This document shows positions 50,850-58,901 of a DNA stretch of 63,141 nucleotides, in pieces. The notes beneath the pieces were generated by a model that was not told the DNA's origin, ran no database searches, and worked only from the letters and a program-made list of their open reading frames with translations. Within the stretch, counting starts at the first letter, position 1; every line of letters begins with the position of its first letter. The position numbers were made by a program, and so were the translations under genes. Location of the stretch: contig JAGZSY010000032.1 in assembly GCA_018380885.1 (NCBI GenBank), positions 1-63,141 of the forward strand, in the 5' to 3' direction. This DNA comes from Enterocloster asparagiformis (GTDB lineage: Bacteria; Bacillota; Clostridia; Lachnospirales; Lachnospiraceae).

Positions 50850-51893
50850 ATGTATAAGATCGCAAAAGAACAGTTACCGTCCTTATTCGCCGCCATTGCC
50901 GGCCGGATGGATTTGTATATGCCCCTGCGCAAAAACGGCCAGGTGAACTACGGAATCTGGTCCCAGGAGGAGGAAACCGCCCTGGACGCGTTAAACACCG
51001 TGAAATCCCCCAAGGATTTCTTCTTCCCCCAGAGCGAGAACCTCTACACCTGCTACCGGGAAGGAAAGAAGATTTCCGTCACGCCCGAGGAGCTGGCGGA
51101 CGCGCCCTTTGCCATTTTCGGCATCCGGGGCTGCGACGTGAAGGGAATCGAGGTGCTGGACAAGGTATTTCTGGCGGACCCGGTGGACACCTACTATGAG
51201 GCCCGTAGAAACCACGGCGTGCTGATCTCCATGGCCTGCCATGAGCCGGAGGAAACCTGCTTCTGTAAGGTGTTCGGGGTGGAAGCCCAGAACCCGGCAG
51301 GCGACGTGACCACCTGGATGACAGGCGATACGCTCTGCTGGAGAGCCAACACCGGGAAGGGCGAAGCGCTGACCGCCGATCTGGCGGCCGAGGGCGTGCT
51401 GGCTCAGGCCGGCGAGGCCGACCAGTCCGTTGTGGAAGAGGAGCAGGCTAATGTGGCCGCCATCCTGGAAAAGCTGCCCTACAGCAACCTTTCCCTGGAG
51501 ACCTTTAAGAACACGGAGATGCTGGAGCTGTTCAACTCCCCCAAGTGGGACGAGCTGCACAAGGCCTGCCTGGCCTGCGGCACCTGTACCTTTATCTGCC
51601 CCACCTGCCAGTGCTACGATATCCGGGACTACAACACCGGCAAGGGAATCCAGCGGTTCCGCTGCTGGGATTCCTGCATGTACTCCGATTTCACGCTGAT
51701 GGCCCACGGCAATATCCGCAACACCCAGAAGGAGCGGTTCCGCCAGCGCTTTATGCACAAGCTGGTGTATTTCCCGGAAAACAACGACGGGATGTTCTCC
51801 TGCGTGGGCTGCGGCCGCTGCGTGAGCAAATGTCCTTCCTCGTTAAACATTGTGAAAGTTATCAAGAGTCTGGGGGTGTCTGAAGATGTGTAG
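50850..51893 (+). CDS. FloxC/AsrA-like Fe-S protein
   Basis: A 347-residue protein resembling sulfite reductase subunit A and FloxC. GIRGCDVKGIEVLDKVFL and SMACHEPEETCFC are typical of the N-terminal domain. CLACGTCTFICPTCQC near residue 240 and CVGCGRCVSKCPSSL near 318 bind two [4Fe-4S] clusters. It pairs with the AsrB/FloxA-like flavoprotein encoded next, with an eight-base overlap. Sulfite reduction is unlikely because no catalytic AsrC (sirohaem) subunit is present. Confidence 0.85.
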   Translation: MYKIAKEQLPSLFAAIAGRMDLYMPLRKNGQVNYGIWSQEEETALDALNTVKSPKDFFFPQSENLYTCYREGKKISVTPEELADAPFAIFGIRGCDVKGIEVLDKVFLADPVDTYYEARRNHGVLISMACHEPEETCFCKVFGVEAQNPAGDVTTWMTGDTLCWRANTGKGEALTADLAAEGVLAQAGEADQSVVEEEQANVAAILEKLPYSNLSLETFKNTEMLELFNSPKWDELHKACLACGTCTFICPTCQCYDIRDYNTGKGIQRFRCWDSCMYSDFTLMAHGNIRNTQKERFRQRFMHKLVYFPENNDGMFSCVGCGRCVSKCPSSLNIVKVIKSLGVSEDV

Positions 51894-52740
51894 CTGCGGA
51901 TGCGGCGGAAGCCATAAACACGACGAGTTAGTTCCCATGGTGGGCGTGATCACGGATATCAAGGATCAGACGCCGGATGTGAAGACATTCCGGGTGGTAA
52001 GCCCCCAGGGCGGAAAATTGTTTGAACATATGCCGGGCCAGTGCGCCATGCTGGCGGTGCCCGGAGTGGGAGAGGCCATGTTCTCCATCACCTCCTCCCC
52101 CACCAACACTGAGTACCAGGAATTCAGCATCAAGCGCTGCGGTTCCCTGACCGATTACCTGCACACCATGGAGGTGGGCGACGAGATCACAGTCCGCGGC
52201 CCCTACGGCAACTCTTTCCCGGTGGAAACCGCCCTAAAGGGCGAGAATCTGCTGTTCATCGCCGGCGGTATCGGCCTGGCACCCCTGCGCTCCGTGATCA
52301 ACTACGTGCTGGATAAGCGGGAGAATTACGGCAGCGTGGAAATCCTTTACGGCTCCCGCTCCATGCAGGACCTGGTGGGCCTGGACGAGATTCAGAACGA
52401 CTGGGCCAAGCGGGACGGCGTGGACGTGTACCTGACCATTGACCGGGAGCAGCCGGAGTGGGACGGCCATGTGGGCTTTGTTCCCTCCTACTTAAAAGAG
52501 CTGGAATTCTCCACAGACAAGACCGTGCTGGTCTGCGGCCCGCCGATCATGATCAAATTCGTGCTGGCGGCCCTGCAGGAAATGGGCTTTGAAAAGACGC
52601 AGGTGTTTACCACCCTGGAGCTGAAGATGAAGTGTGGAATCGGAAAATGCGGACGCTGCAACATCGGTTCCAAGTATGTTTGCAAGGACGGTCCCGTATT
52701 CCGCTGTGATGAGATCGACGAATTGCCAGACGAATATTAA
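51886..52740 (+). CDS. FloxA/AsrB-like NAD(P)H-oxidising flavoprotein
   Basis: A 284-residue ferredoxin-NADP reductase-type protein. The Cys-rich start MCSCGCGGSH is unusual. The FAD-binding barrel carries FSITSSPTN and ends at RGPYGNSFPV; the NAD(P) domain begins with LLFIAGGIGLAPLRSVI and has VLVCGPP. CGIGKCGRCNIGSKYVC near the C-terminus binds a [2Fe-2S] cluster as in PyrK. It is the expected NADH entry point of the complex. Whether NADH or NADPH is used cannot be read. Confidence 0.88.
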   Translation: MCSCGCGGSHKHDELVPMVGVITDIKDQTPDVKTFRVVSPQGGKLFEHMPGQCAMLAVPGVGEAMFSITSSPTNTEYQEFSIKRCGSLTDYLHTMEVGDEITVRGPYGNSFPVETALKGENLLFIAGGIGLAPLRSVINYVLDKRENYGSVEILYGSRSMQDLVGLDEIQNDWAKRDGVDVYLTIDREQPEWDGHVGFVPSYLKELEFSTDKTVLVCGPPIMIKFVLAALQEMGFEKTQVFTTLELKMKCGIGKCGRCNIGSKYVCKDGPVFRCDEIDELPDEY

Positions 52741-52761
52741 CAGGAAGGATTGGTAGAGAAA

Positions 52762-53436
52762 ATGCAGGAAATGGTAAATGTTTATTTCTTTGGAAAAAAA
52801 TACTCGGTGCCGGCGGATTTGACGATCATGACGGCGATGGAATACGCCGGATATAAGCTTGTGAGAGGCTGCGGCTGCCGCCACGGCTTCTGCGGAGCCT
52901 GCGCCACGATTTACCGCATCAAGGGGAGCAACGAGCTCAAGACCTGTCTGGCCTGCCAGACCCAGGTGCAGGAAGGCATGTATGTGGCCAGCATACCCTT
53001 CTTCCCCACGGACAAGCGGACCTACGACATGGAAGAAATCAAACCGAAAGAGCAGATCATGATGGAGCTCTATCCGGAGATTTACAGCTGCATCGGCTGT
53101 AACGCCTGCACCAAGGCATGTCCCCAGAAGCTCAATGTCATGCAGTATATCGCTTACGCCCAGAGAGGCGAGTTCGAGAAGTGCGCCCACGAGTCCTTTG
53201 ACTGCGTAGGCTGCGGAATCTGTTCCACCAGATGTCCGGCGGGCATCTCCCATCCCATGGTGGGTCTGCTGGCCAGAAGGCTGACGGGCAAATACATCGC
53301 TCCCAAGACCGAGCATCTGGAAAAGCGGGTTGAGGAGATCCGCCACGGCGAGTACGACGAGCTGATCGAGCAGATCATGGAAAAGCCCATCGCCGAGCTG
53401 AAGGAACTGTACAACAACCGCGACATTGAGAAATAA
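52762..53436 (+). CDS. frdB: Fumarate reductase-type iron-sulfur subunit
   Basis: A 224-residue Fe-S protein. GCGCRHGFCGACATI with a later CLAC forms a plant-type [2Fe-2S] site. CIGCNACTKACPQ and CVGCGICSTRCPAG form two [4Fe-4S] sites, where classical FrdB/SdhB would carry a [3Fe-4S] cluster at the last position. There is no membrane anchor gene nearby, so the enzyme should be soluble. No CCG domain is attached, unlike methanogen TfrB; HdrB is encoded separately upstream. ATG 52762 is preferred; TTG 52750 abuts the ribosome site. It lies 14 bases from the flavoprotein gene. Confidence 0.85.
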   Translation: MQEMVNVYFFGKKYSVPADLTIMTAMEYAGYKLVRGCGCRHGFCGACATIYRIKGSNELKTCLACQTQVQEGMYVASIPFFPTDKRTYDMEEIKPKEQIMMELYPEIYSCIGCNACTKACPQKLNVMQYIAYAQRGEFEKCAHESFDCVGCGICSTRCPAGISHPMVGLLARRLTGKYIAPKTEHLEKRVEEIRHGEYDELIEQIMEKPIAELKELYNNRDIEK

Positions 53437-53450
53437 GGAGGGGATGAGAC

Positions 53451-55058
53451 ATGTTGACACCAGAAATGCTTGAATCCATTAAAAAAGTAGAGGCCACCAG
53501 GCCTTCCAGAATCGGCGCCGACTTAAGGCGGATGGATGCGGACGAGAAACACAACCTGTTGAAGCAGTATCATCCTGACTACAAGGAAAGCGGCTTCTCC
53601 ACCTTGAAAATGGGCCCCAACAAGGGCGAGAAGGTGCCGGTGGAGCTGGGCGAGCTGCTTCAGGCCAACAGCCGCCTGCTGGGCGTGGATCTGGATTTAA
53701 ACCAGATTGACTACGACGTGGACGTGCTGGTGATCGGCGGCGGCGGCGCTGGCGCGTCGGCGGCCATCGAGGCCCACAAGGGCGGAGCCAACGTGATGAT
53801 CGTCACCAAGCTGCGCATCGGGGACGCCAACACCATGATGGCTGAGGGCGGCATCCAGGCTGCGGACAAGGAGAACGACTCCCCCCAGAGACATTTCCTG
53901 GACGCGTTCGGAGGCGGCCACTACGCCGCGAAGCCGGAGCTGCTGAGAAAGCTGGTTATGGAGGCCCCGGAGGCGATCCAGTGGCTGAACGACCTGGGCG
54001 TTATGTTCGATAAAAATGCCGACGGCACCATGGTGACCACCCACGGCGGCGGCACCTCCAGAAAGCGTATGCACGCCTGCGCGGACTATTCCGGCGCTGA
54101 GATCATGCGCGTGCTGCGGGACGAGGTGATCAACCGCGGCATCCCGGTGGTGGACTTCACCTCCGCTGTAGAGCTGATCCTGGACGACAAGGGCCAGGCA
54201 GCGGGCGCTGTGCTCCAGAACATGGAGACCGGCGAGTACCTGGTGGCCAGGGCCAAGGTGGTGATCATCGCCACTGGCGGAGCGGGTCGCCTGCACTATC
54301 AGGGCTTCCCCACCTCCAACCACTACGGCGCTACCGCCGACGGTCTGGTGCTGGGCTACCGCGTGGGCGCTCCCCTGCTGTACCAGGATACCATTCAGTA
54401 CCACCCCACAGGCGTGGCTTACCCGGCGCAGCTGTTCGGCGCGCTGGTGACCGAGAAGGTGCGTTCCGTGGGCGCTATGCTGGTGAACTGCGACGGCGAG
54501 GCGTTCATGCACCCGCTTGAGACCCGCGACGTGGCGGCGGCCTCCATTATCCGCGAGTGCTCCGACCGCGGCAAGGGCGTTCCCACACCGGGCGGCGGCT
54601 ACGGCGTGTGGCTGGATACCCCCATGATCGAGATGATTCACGGCAAGGGGACCATCGAGAAGCGCATCCCGGCCATGCTGCGCATGTACATGAACTACGA
54701 CATCGATATGAGAGAAGTGCCCATCCTGGTTTACCCGACCCTGCACTATCAGAACGGCGGCCTGGAGATCGGCGCGGACTGCTCCACCAAGACCATCAGC
54801 AACCTGATGGTAGCGGGCGAGGCTGTGGGCGGAATCCACGGGCGCAACCGCCTGATGGGCAACTCCCTGCTGGACATCATCGTGTTCGGCCGCGACGCCG
54901 GAAAAGCCGCCGCAGCCCGCAGCCAGGAGGTGCAGCTGGGCGGCCTGACGCTGGAGCACGTGGAGCGGTTCGCCAAGGAGCTGGAGGAAGCCGGGATTCA
55001 CACCGACAAGGTGTCCCCGCTGCTGCTGCCCCCCTATGCCCATGAGGGACGTCACTAA
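53451..55058 (+). CDS. frdA: Fumarate reductase-type flavoprotein subunit with Asn at the covalent-FAD position
   Basis: A 535-residue flavoprotein. An unusual 90-residue N-terminal extension precedes the FAD motif VLVIGGGGAGASAA. By alignment with E. coli FrdA the catalytic residues are kept: His318 (YHPTG), Glu335, Arg359 (ETRD), His432 (LHYQNGG) and Arg467 (RNRLMGNSL). The His that links FAD covalently is replaced by Asn127 in ANTMMAEGG, so FAD should be bound non-covalently. This favours fumarate reduction over succinate oxidation. No membrane subunit follows. It is probably the terminal acceptor site of the Hdr/Flox system. Confidence 0.88.
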   Translation: MLTPEMLESIKKVEATRPSRIGADLRRMDADEKHNLLKQYHPDYKESGFSTLKMGPNKGEKVPVELGELLQANSRLLGVDLDLNQIDYDVDVLVIGGGGAGASAAIEAHKGGANVMIVTKLRIGDANTMMAEGGIQAADKENDSPQRHFLDAFGGGHYAAKPELLRKLVMEAPEAIQWLNDLGVMFDKNADGTMVTTHGGGTSRKRMHACADYSGAEIMRVLRDEVINRGIPVVDFTSAVELILDDKGQAAGAVLQNMETGEYLVARAKVVIIATGGAGRLHYQGFPTSNHYGATADGLVLGYRVGAPLLYQDTIQYHPTGVAYPAQLFGALVTEKVRSVGAMLVNCDGEAFMHPLETRDVAAASIIRECSDRGKGVPTPGGGYGVWLDTPMIEMIHGKGTIEKRIPAMLRMYMNYDIDMREVPILVYPTLHYQNGGLEIGADCSTKTISNLMVAGEAVGGIHGRNRLMGNSLLDIIVFGRDAGKAAAARSQEVQLGGLTLEHVERFAKELEEAGIHTDKVSPLLLPPYAHEGRH

Positions 55059-55095
55059 TCGCTGTTAACCGGCTGTTTGTTTCTGAAAGGGGAAG

Positions 55096-56256
55096 ATGAT
55101 CGAGATGGATGTATGGGGATGGATCCAGGCCAATTTATTGGACAGCACGCTGCTGATGGTGTTTCTCATCGCAGTATTAGGTTATTTGGTTGGTAGTATC
55201 AAAATCTGCGGGCTGGATCTGGGCACCGCGGGTATCCTGCTGGTGGCGCTGGTGTTCGGCCACCTGGGGGTAGCCGTGCCCGGACTTGTCCGTGACATGG
55301 GTCTGGTTTGTTTCGTGACGGCGGTGGGTTTCATCGCCGGACCGAAATTTTTCCGGAACTTTAAAAAGAATGCAAAGTCATATATTCTGCTGGGCGTGAT
55401 TATTATCAGTGCCGGCGCGCTGTCCTGCGTGGCCATTGTAAAGCTGATCGGTGTTCCGGCGGACCTGGCTGTAGGGATGCTCTCAGGAGCGCTCACCAGC
55501 ACGCCTGGCCTGGCTGCGGCCATCGAGGCCACCGGCTCCGACGCGGCGGCGGTGGGATACGGCATCGCCTATCCCTTCGGCGTTATAAGCGTGGTGCTGT
55601 TCGTGCAGCTGGTGCCCAGATTCCTGCACACCGACATGGACAAGGAGCGGGCCCAGTACGAGGCGGCCGCTGACGTGGAGGTACGCCACCAGCACAAGGA
55701 CCTGTTCTACTGCGACAGTATGGGTTTCTTTTCCTTTGCCTGCGCTATCGTGGGAGGCATGATCCTGGCGAAAATCAAGATTCCGCTTCCGGGCGGGGCC
55801 TCCTTCTCCCTGGGCACCTCCGGCGGCCCGCTGATTGCGGGTCTGCTGCTGGGACATATGAACTCCATCGGACGCCTGAGCGTTTCCGTGCCGAAAAACG
55901 TGCTGGAGACCATGCGCGAGTTCGGTCTGGCGCTGTTCCTTTTGGGAGCCGGCACCCAGGCCGGAGCGGGCTTTGTGGATATTTTGAAGGAACAGGGCGT
56001 CATGCTGTTTATCTACGGCGCGGTCATGGCCCTGGTGCCTATGTTCGTGGGCTTTATCGTGGCCTTCAGGGTGCTGAAGCTGAGCACCTTCAACTCTCTG
56101 GGCTCCATCTGCGGCGGCATGACCAGCACGCCGGCTCTGGGAACCCTGATTCGTGTGACGGAGACGGACGACGTGGCTTCCGCTTACGCGGCAACCTACC
56201 CCATCGCGTTGGTGATGGTGGTATTGGCCTCCCAGTTTATGGGAATTTATCTGTAA
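55096..56256 (+). CDS. AspT/YidE/YbjL-family carrier
   Basis: A 386-residue membrane protein with about ten hydrophobic segments. GMLSGALTSTPGLAAAIEATG and CGGMTSTPALGTLIRVTET are the paired TSTP motifs of the aspartate-alanine exchanger family. It lacks the central RCK-like regulatory segment of full-length members (about 550 residues). Its place 37 bases after the fumarate reductase suggests it moves succinate, fumarate or aspartate. The start could also be 55105. Confidence 0.85.
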   Translation: MIEMDVWGWIQANLLDSTLLMVFLIAVLGYLVGSIKICGLDLGTAGILLVALVFGHLGVAVPGLVRDMGLVCFVTAVGFIAGPKFFRNFKKNAKSYILLGVIIISAGALSCVAIVKLIGVPADLAVGMLSGALTSTPGLAAAIEATGSDAAAVGYGIAYPFGVISVVLFVQLVPRFLHTDMDKERAQYEAAADVEVRHQHKDLFYCDSMGFFSFACAIVGGMILAKIKIPLPGGASFSLGTSGGPLIAGLLLGHMNSIGRLSVSVPKNVLETMREFGLALFLLGAGTQAGAGFVDILKEQGVMLFIYGAVMALVPMFVGFIVAFRVLKLSTFNSLGSICGGMTSTPALGTLIRVTETDDVASAYAATYPIALVMVVLASQFMGIYL

Positions 56257-56379
56257 CCGGATGACAGGCGCGGGATGGTACGCGCGGACTTTTGCACCAT
56301 GAGGAGCGGCGGAACGGTCCGGGCGTGCGTCTTGCGGCCATAAGGCGCGGCAGAGACGGTCCATGCGGGCGTCTTGCGT
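56257..56379 (+). repeat. Imperfect ~41-bp direct repeats in the intergenic region
   Basis: Two units, near 56297-56337 and 56338-56379, share the order CCAT-AAGG/GAGG, GCGGC, ACGGTCC and GCGTCTTGCG. A third, more diverged copy may occupy 56257-56296. They fill most of the 159-base gap before the DUF1847 gene. No promoter was recognised. Confidence 0.5.
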
Positions 56380-56415
56380 CCCGCGGAGTGCGGCGTGATG
56401 CGAAGGAGGCAGCGG

Positions 56416-57045
56416 ATGTATACATGTGCGAAATGCGGCGTGCGGGCATGCCGAAAGGCGGAGGACAGGACTCTGCCGAAAAATTGTCCGATTCGGGAGG
56501 AGGAGCTTTCCGAGCAGGCGTTCCAGGAATATCGTTCCGAGGATCATTTTAAATTTTATGTGACGGCCTCGGCGATCGAGGGTCTGGGGCAGTTCCAATG
56601 GCCCCGGGTGAAGGAGACCCTGGAGCTGTGCCGGAGGATGGGTTACCATCGGATCGGCCTGGCCTTTTGCAGCGGTCTGAGCAAAGAGGCGAAGATCATG
56701 TGCGAACTGCTGGAGCGCAACGGTTTTGAGGTGGTGTCCGTCATGTGCAAGGTCGGCGGGCGGGATAAGTGCGCGGCTGGAGTGCCGGAGGAGTACAAGC
56801 TTCACCCCGGGCAGTACGAAGCCATGTGCAACCCCATTTTCCAGGCGAAGCTTTTAAATCAGCAGAAGACGGAGTTCAATATTGCCCTGGGGCTGTGCGT
56901 GGGCCACGATTCCCTGCTGTACAAGTATTCCGACGCCCTGGTGACCACCCTGATCGCCAAGGACCGCGTGCTGGCCCACAATCCGGCCGGAGCGCTTTAC
57001 TGCGCCGAGGGATACTACAAAAACAAGCTGGATGCACAGCCGTAA
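56416..57045 (+). CDS. DUF1847 Cys-rich, probably metal-binding protein
   Basis: A 209-residue protein with N-terminal CAKCGVRAC and later NCPIREEE, LAFCSGLSKEAKIMCELL, CKVGGRDKC, AMCNP and LGLCVGHDSLL. This distribution of Cys matches DUF1847, a family common in anaerobes and thought to bind metal or Fe-S. Its function is unknown. It is the last gene in the direction of the fumarate reductase locus, but the 159-base gap makes co-transcription uncertain. ATG 56416 lies six bases after AAGGAGG. Confidence 0.87.
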   Translation: MYTCAKCGVRACRKAEDRTLPKNCPIREEELSEQAFQEYRSEDHFKFYVTASAIEGLGQFQWPRVKETLELCRRMGYHRIGLAFCSGLSKEAKIMCELLERNGFEVVSVMCKVGGRDKCAAGVPEEYKLHPGQYEAMCNPIFQAKLLNQQKTEFNIALGLCVGHDSLLYKYSDALVTTLIAKDRVLAHNPAGALYCAEGYYKNKLDAQP

Positions 57046-57098
57046 GGGCTGCATCGGGCGTTTGTGCAAGATTGACAAAAATTGATGAATAAAACATG

Positions 57099-57145
57099 AA
57101 AAAGGAATTGCGAAACGTTGGAAATACGACGGCAATTCCTTTTTT
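57099..57145. terminator. Bidirectional terminator at the edge of the mobile element
   Basis: AAAAAGGAATTGC pairs with GCAATTCCTTTTT across a 20-base loop. The A and T tracts allow termination from the DUF1847 side and from the integrase side. Confidence 0.85.
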
Positions 57146-57365
57146 GATTTCAAAAATAGACAATAATTGATTTTTTCAAGGGCGGATTATGTCGCATAAG
57201 TGCATTTTTAACGGCATTTTAAAAAATAGAGCAATATAGAATAGTAGATTATAGTATAAAAATAGCTCAAAGTGGTAGATTTTACGCAGGTTTGCGAGGT
57301 TTTTAAAACCTTCTACATTCTACCACTTTATACTAGGTTATTAGGGGCTATTAGACACAATAAAG
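57146..57365. other. AT-rich junction with inverted repeats, candidate attachment site
   Basis: AAAGTGGTAGA (57269-57279) and TCTACCACTTT (57319-57329) are perfect inverted copies, with GGTTTTTAAAACC between them. The region lies between the last host-like gene and the 3' end of the integrase, where left attachment sites commonly sit. The repeats may be recombinase arm sites or an integrase terminator. The core cannot be defined without the other end. Confidence 0.45.
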
Positions 57366-58508
57366 TCACAAATTAATTTTTATTTTTTCGATCTGTTTTC
57401 TCAGTTCCTCCAAATCACGATGTCCGTATATTTTATTGGTAATGTCTCCTTTGAAAGAGTGGCCAATCATACGCTTACGGTCATTCTCGGCAACGTCGTA
57501 TTTTTCGCATAGTTTTGAAAATGTATGGCGGCAATCGTGTGGGGTACGCTTGGGCGTATTTTGGATACCCAGACGAACAATCAATTCTTCCATCCGCGCT
57601 CTGAAATCATCGTTGCTGCAGGGGATCAGCTGGCCATACTTAGCTATACGGCGTTTTACCAATGGGAGTATGCTAGAGTGGATCGGTACGGTACGATTTT
57701 TCCCGGAGTCTGTTTTAATGCCGCCAAAAAAATATTTCTCGGTGAGGTTCACTTCCAATCCTTTGATCTCAGATATTCGCCAACCTGAATAGCATAGGAT
57801 CAAGAGCATTTCTGACGTGTCATCTTGCACATTTTGCCAAAATAATTTTAATTCCGTGTCCGTAAAAGGCACGCCATGTTCATCATCGTCTGCTTTTTTG
57901 ATCTTAACAAACTGGCTGTAGTCTTTATCACAAAATCCCTCTCCGTCAGCATACTTATACATTTGATGATACAGGTTTCGGATAAGCTCAAGACTGGCGT
58001 ATTTCAACGGGCAAGCATCCAAATTTTCTTGTAAGTCTTTGGCACGCAAGTTACGGAACGCCTTATCATGCAGCATAGCGCAGTTATTGTAAGCGGATCT
58101 TGTGGACCGAATGGTGGACACTGAGTAATTATGGCCTTCAGGAAATTTGTCGGCGTAGAACGCCTCGTAGACCTCCGCAAAGGTCTTTTCTGGCTCTTCA
58201 GGTTCAATCCCCTTGACGCGGTTGTAGTCGGCCATAAGACGGGCGGCTATGGCGTCCAGATCCTTTGTGCCGGCGTTACCAGGGATCTCCAGCGTTGTCT
58301 CCATACCTGCCGTGTAGGTGCCGGCCTTGAATGCGGTAAGGACGATAAAACCCTTCATCCAGTCATCAACATAGCAGATGGCCGGTGGCCGGTTCCCGTC
58401 AATATCTGCCGGCGGGTGGACGGCATAGGGATTTTTGCGGCTCTTGCCCAGGTAGCGGATGGAGCCGTAGCCGTTGGGCAGCCTGGGGTGTTTGGGGCGT
58501 CTTGGCAT
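57366..58508 (-). CDS. Tyrosine recombinase / site-specific integrase
   Basis: A 380-residue integrase. A basic N-terminal region (GYGSIRYLGKSRKNPYAVH) resembles the arm-binding domain of clostridial phage and ICE integrases. The core domain follows from about residue 110. Catalytic residues are visible: Arg in GWRISE, Lys in IKTDSGKN, His-x-x-Arg in PHDCRHTF, His in MIGHS and the nucleophilic Tyr in NKIYGH. It marks the element boundary and points outward. RBS GGAGG precedes the start. Confidence 0.93.
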   Translation of the reverse strand: MPRRPKHPRLPNGYGSIRYLGKSRKNPYAVHPPADIDGNRPPAICYVDDWMKGFIVLTAFKAGTYTAGMETTLEIPGNAGTKDLDAIAARLMADYNRVKGIEPEEPEKTFAEVYEAFYADKFPEGHNYSVSTIRSTRSAYNNCAMLHDKAFRNLRAKDLQENLDACPLKYASLELIRNLYHQMYKYADGEGFCDKDYSQFVKIKKADDDEHGVPFTDTELKLFWQNVQDDTSEMLLILCYSGWRISEIKGLEVNLTEKYFFGGIKTDSGKNRTVPIHSSILPLVKRRIAKYGQLIPCSNDDFRARMEELIVRLGIQNTPKRTPHDCRHTFSKLCEKYDVAENDRKRMIGHSFKGDITNKIYGHRDLEELRKQIEKIKINL

Positions 58509-58901
58509 AGTATCATTCCTCCTTTAGAACGTCTGTTCAGGGTTCACTTTGGGAAGGATACCGGGTATAATAAAGATGATGTGGTGGCCGGTATCCTTTA
58601 TGGTTGACGGTTGCTCGGTTGCTGAATGGCCCTGGGAGTTACAGCTCCTGGGGCTTTTTTAGTTGTCGATTACCTCGATGTTGTCATCAGATTTATCTTC
58701 ATTGTTTTGCGTGGGGTGCCCTGCCTCGCAGGTGCATATAAATCCAGACACTGTCCTAATGTCTTTGCGAGTAGTCCGCTTCCGATTGCGCCCAAGACCA
58801 GCACCAGGCTTGGAAGTGTTTTACATGCGTTTTTCTATGAAACTATCCTTTTTTATGCTACTCCCTTTTGTTCAGAAGTATTTAACTTGGGGGTAAGCGA
58901 T
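58509..58901. other. Region without a supported gene: inverted repeat and terminator
   Basis: AAGGATACCGG (58554-58564) and CCGGTATCCTT (58588-58598) form a perfect 11-base inverted repeat 45 bases upstream of the integrase start, possibly a regulatory or excision-protein site. A terminator-like hairpin is described separately. A 53-codon minus-strand frame (58659-58820) lacks an ATG and is not called. Nothing else was recognised. Confidence 0.5.
58629..58660 (+). terminator. Hairpin with T run
   Basis: GCCCTGGGAG pairs with CTCCTGGGGC (two G-U pairs), followed by six T residues on the plus strand. No plus-strand gene ends nearby, so its purpose is unclear; it may block antisense transcription from the integrase side. 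Confidence 0.55.

Noticed and set aside
50850..51893. Anaerobic sulfite reductase (AsrAB) interpretation of the FloxC/FloxA-like pair
   Set aside because: No sirohaem-containing AsrC gene is present, and the pair sits between Hdr/MvhD and fumarate reductase genes, which fits a Flox module better.
52492..53460. Long minus-strand open frame opposite the FrdB gene, and similar long antisense frames elsewhere
   Set aside because: They arise from codon bias in GC-rich genes; the opposite strand carries clear cysteine motifs, ribosome sites and operon spacing.
58659..58820. A 53-codon minus-strand frame with plausible protein composition
   Set aside because: It lacks an ATG start and a ribosome site, and an in-frame stop closes it upstream; too weak to call.
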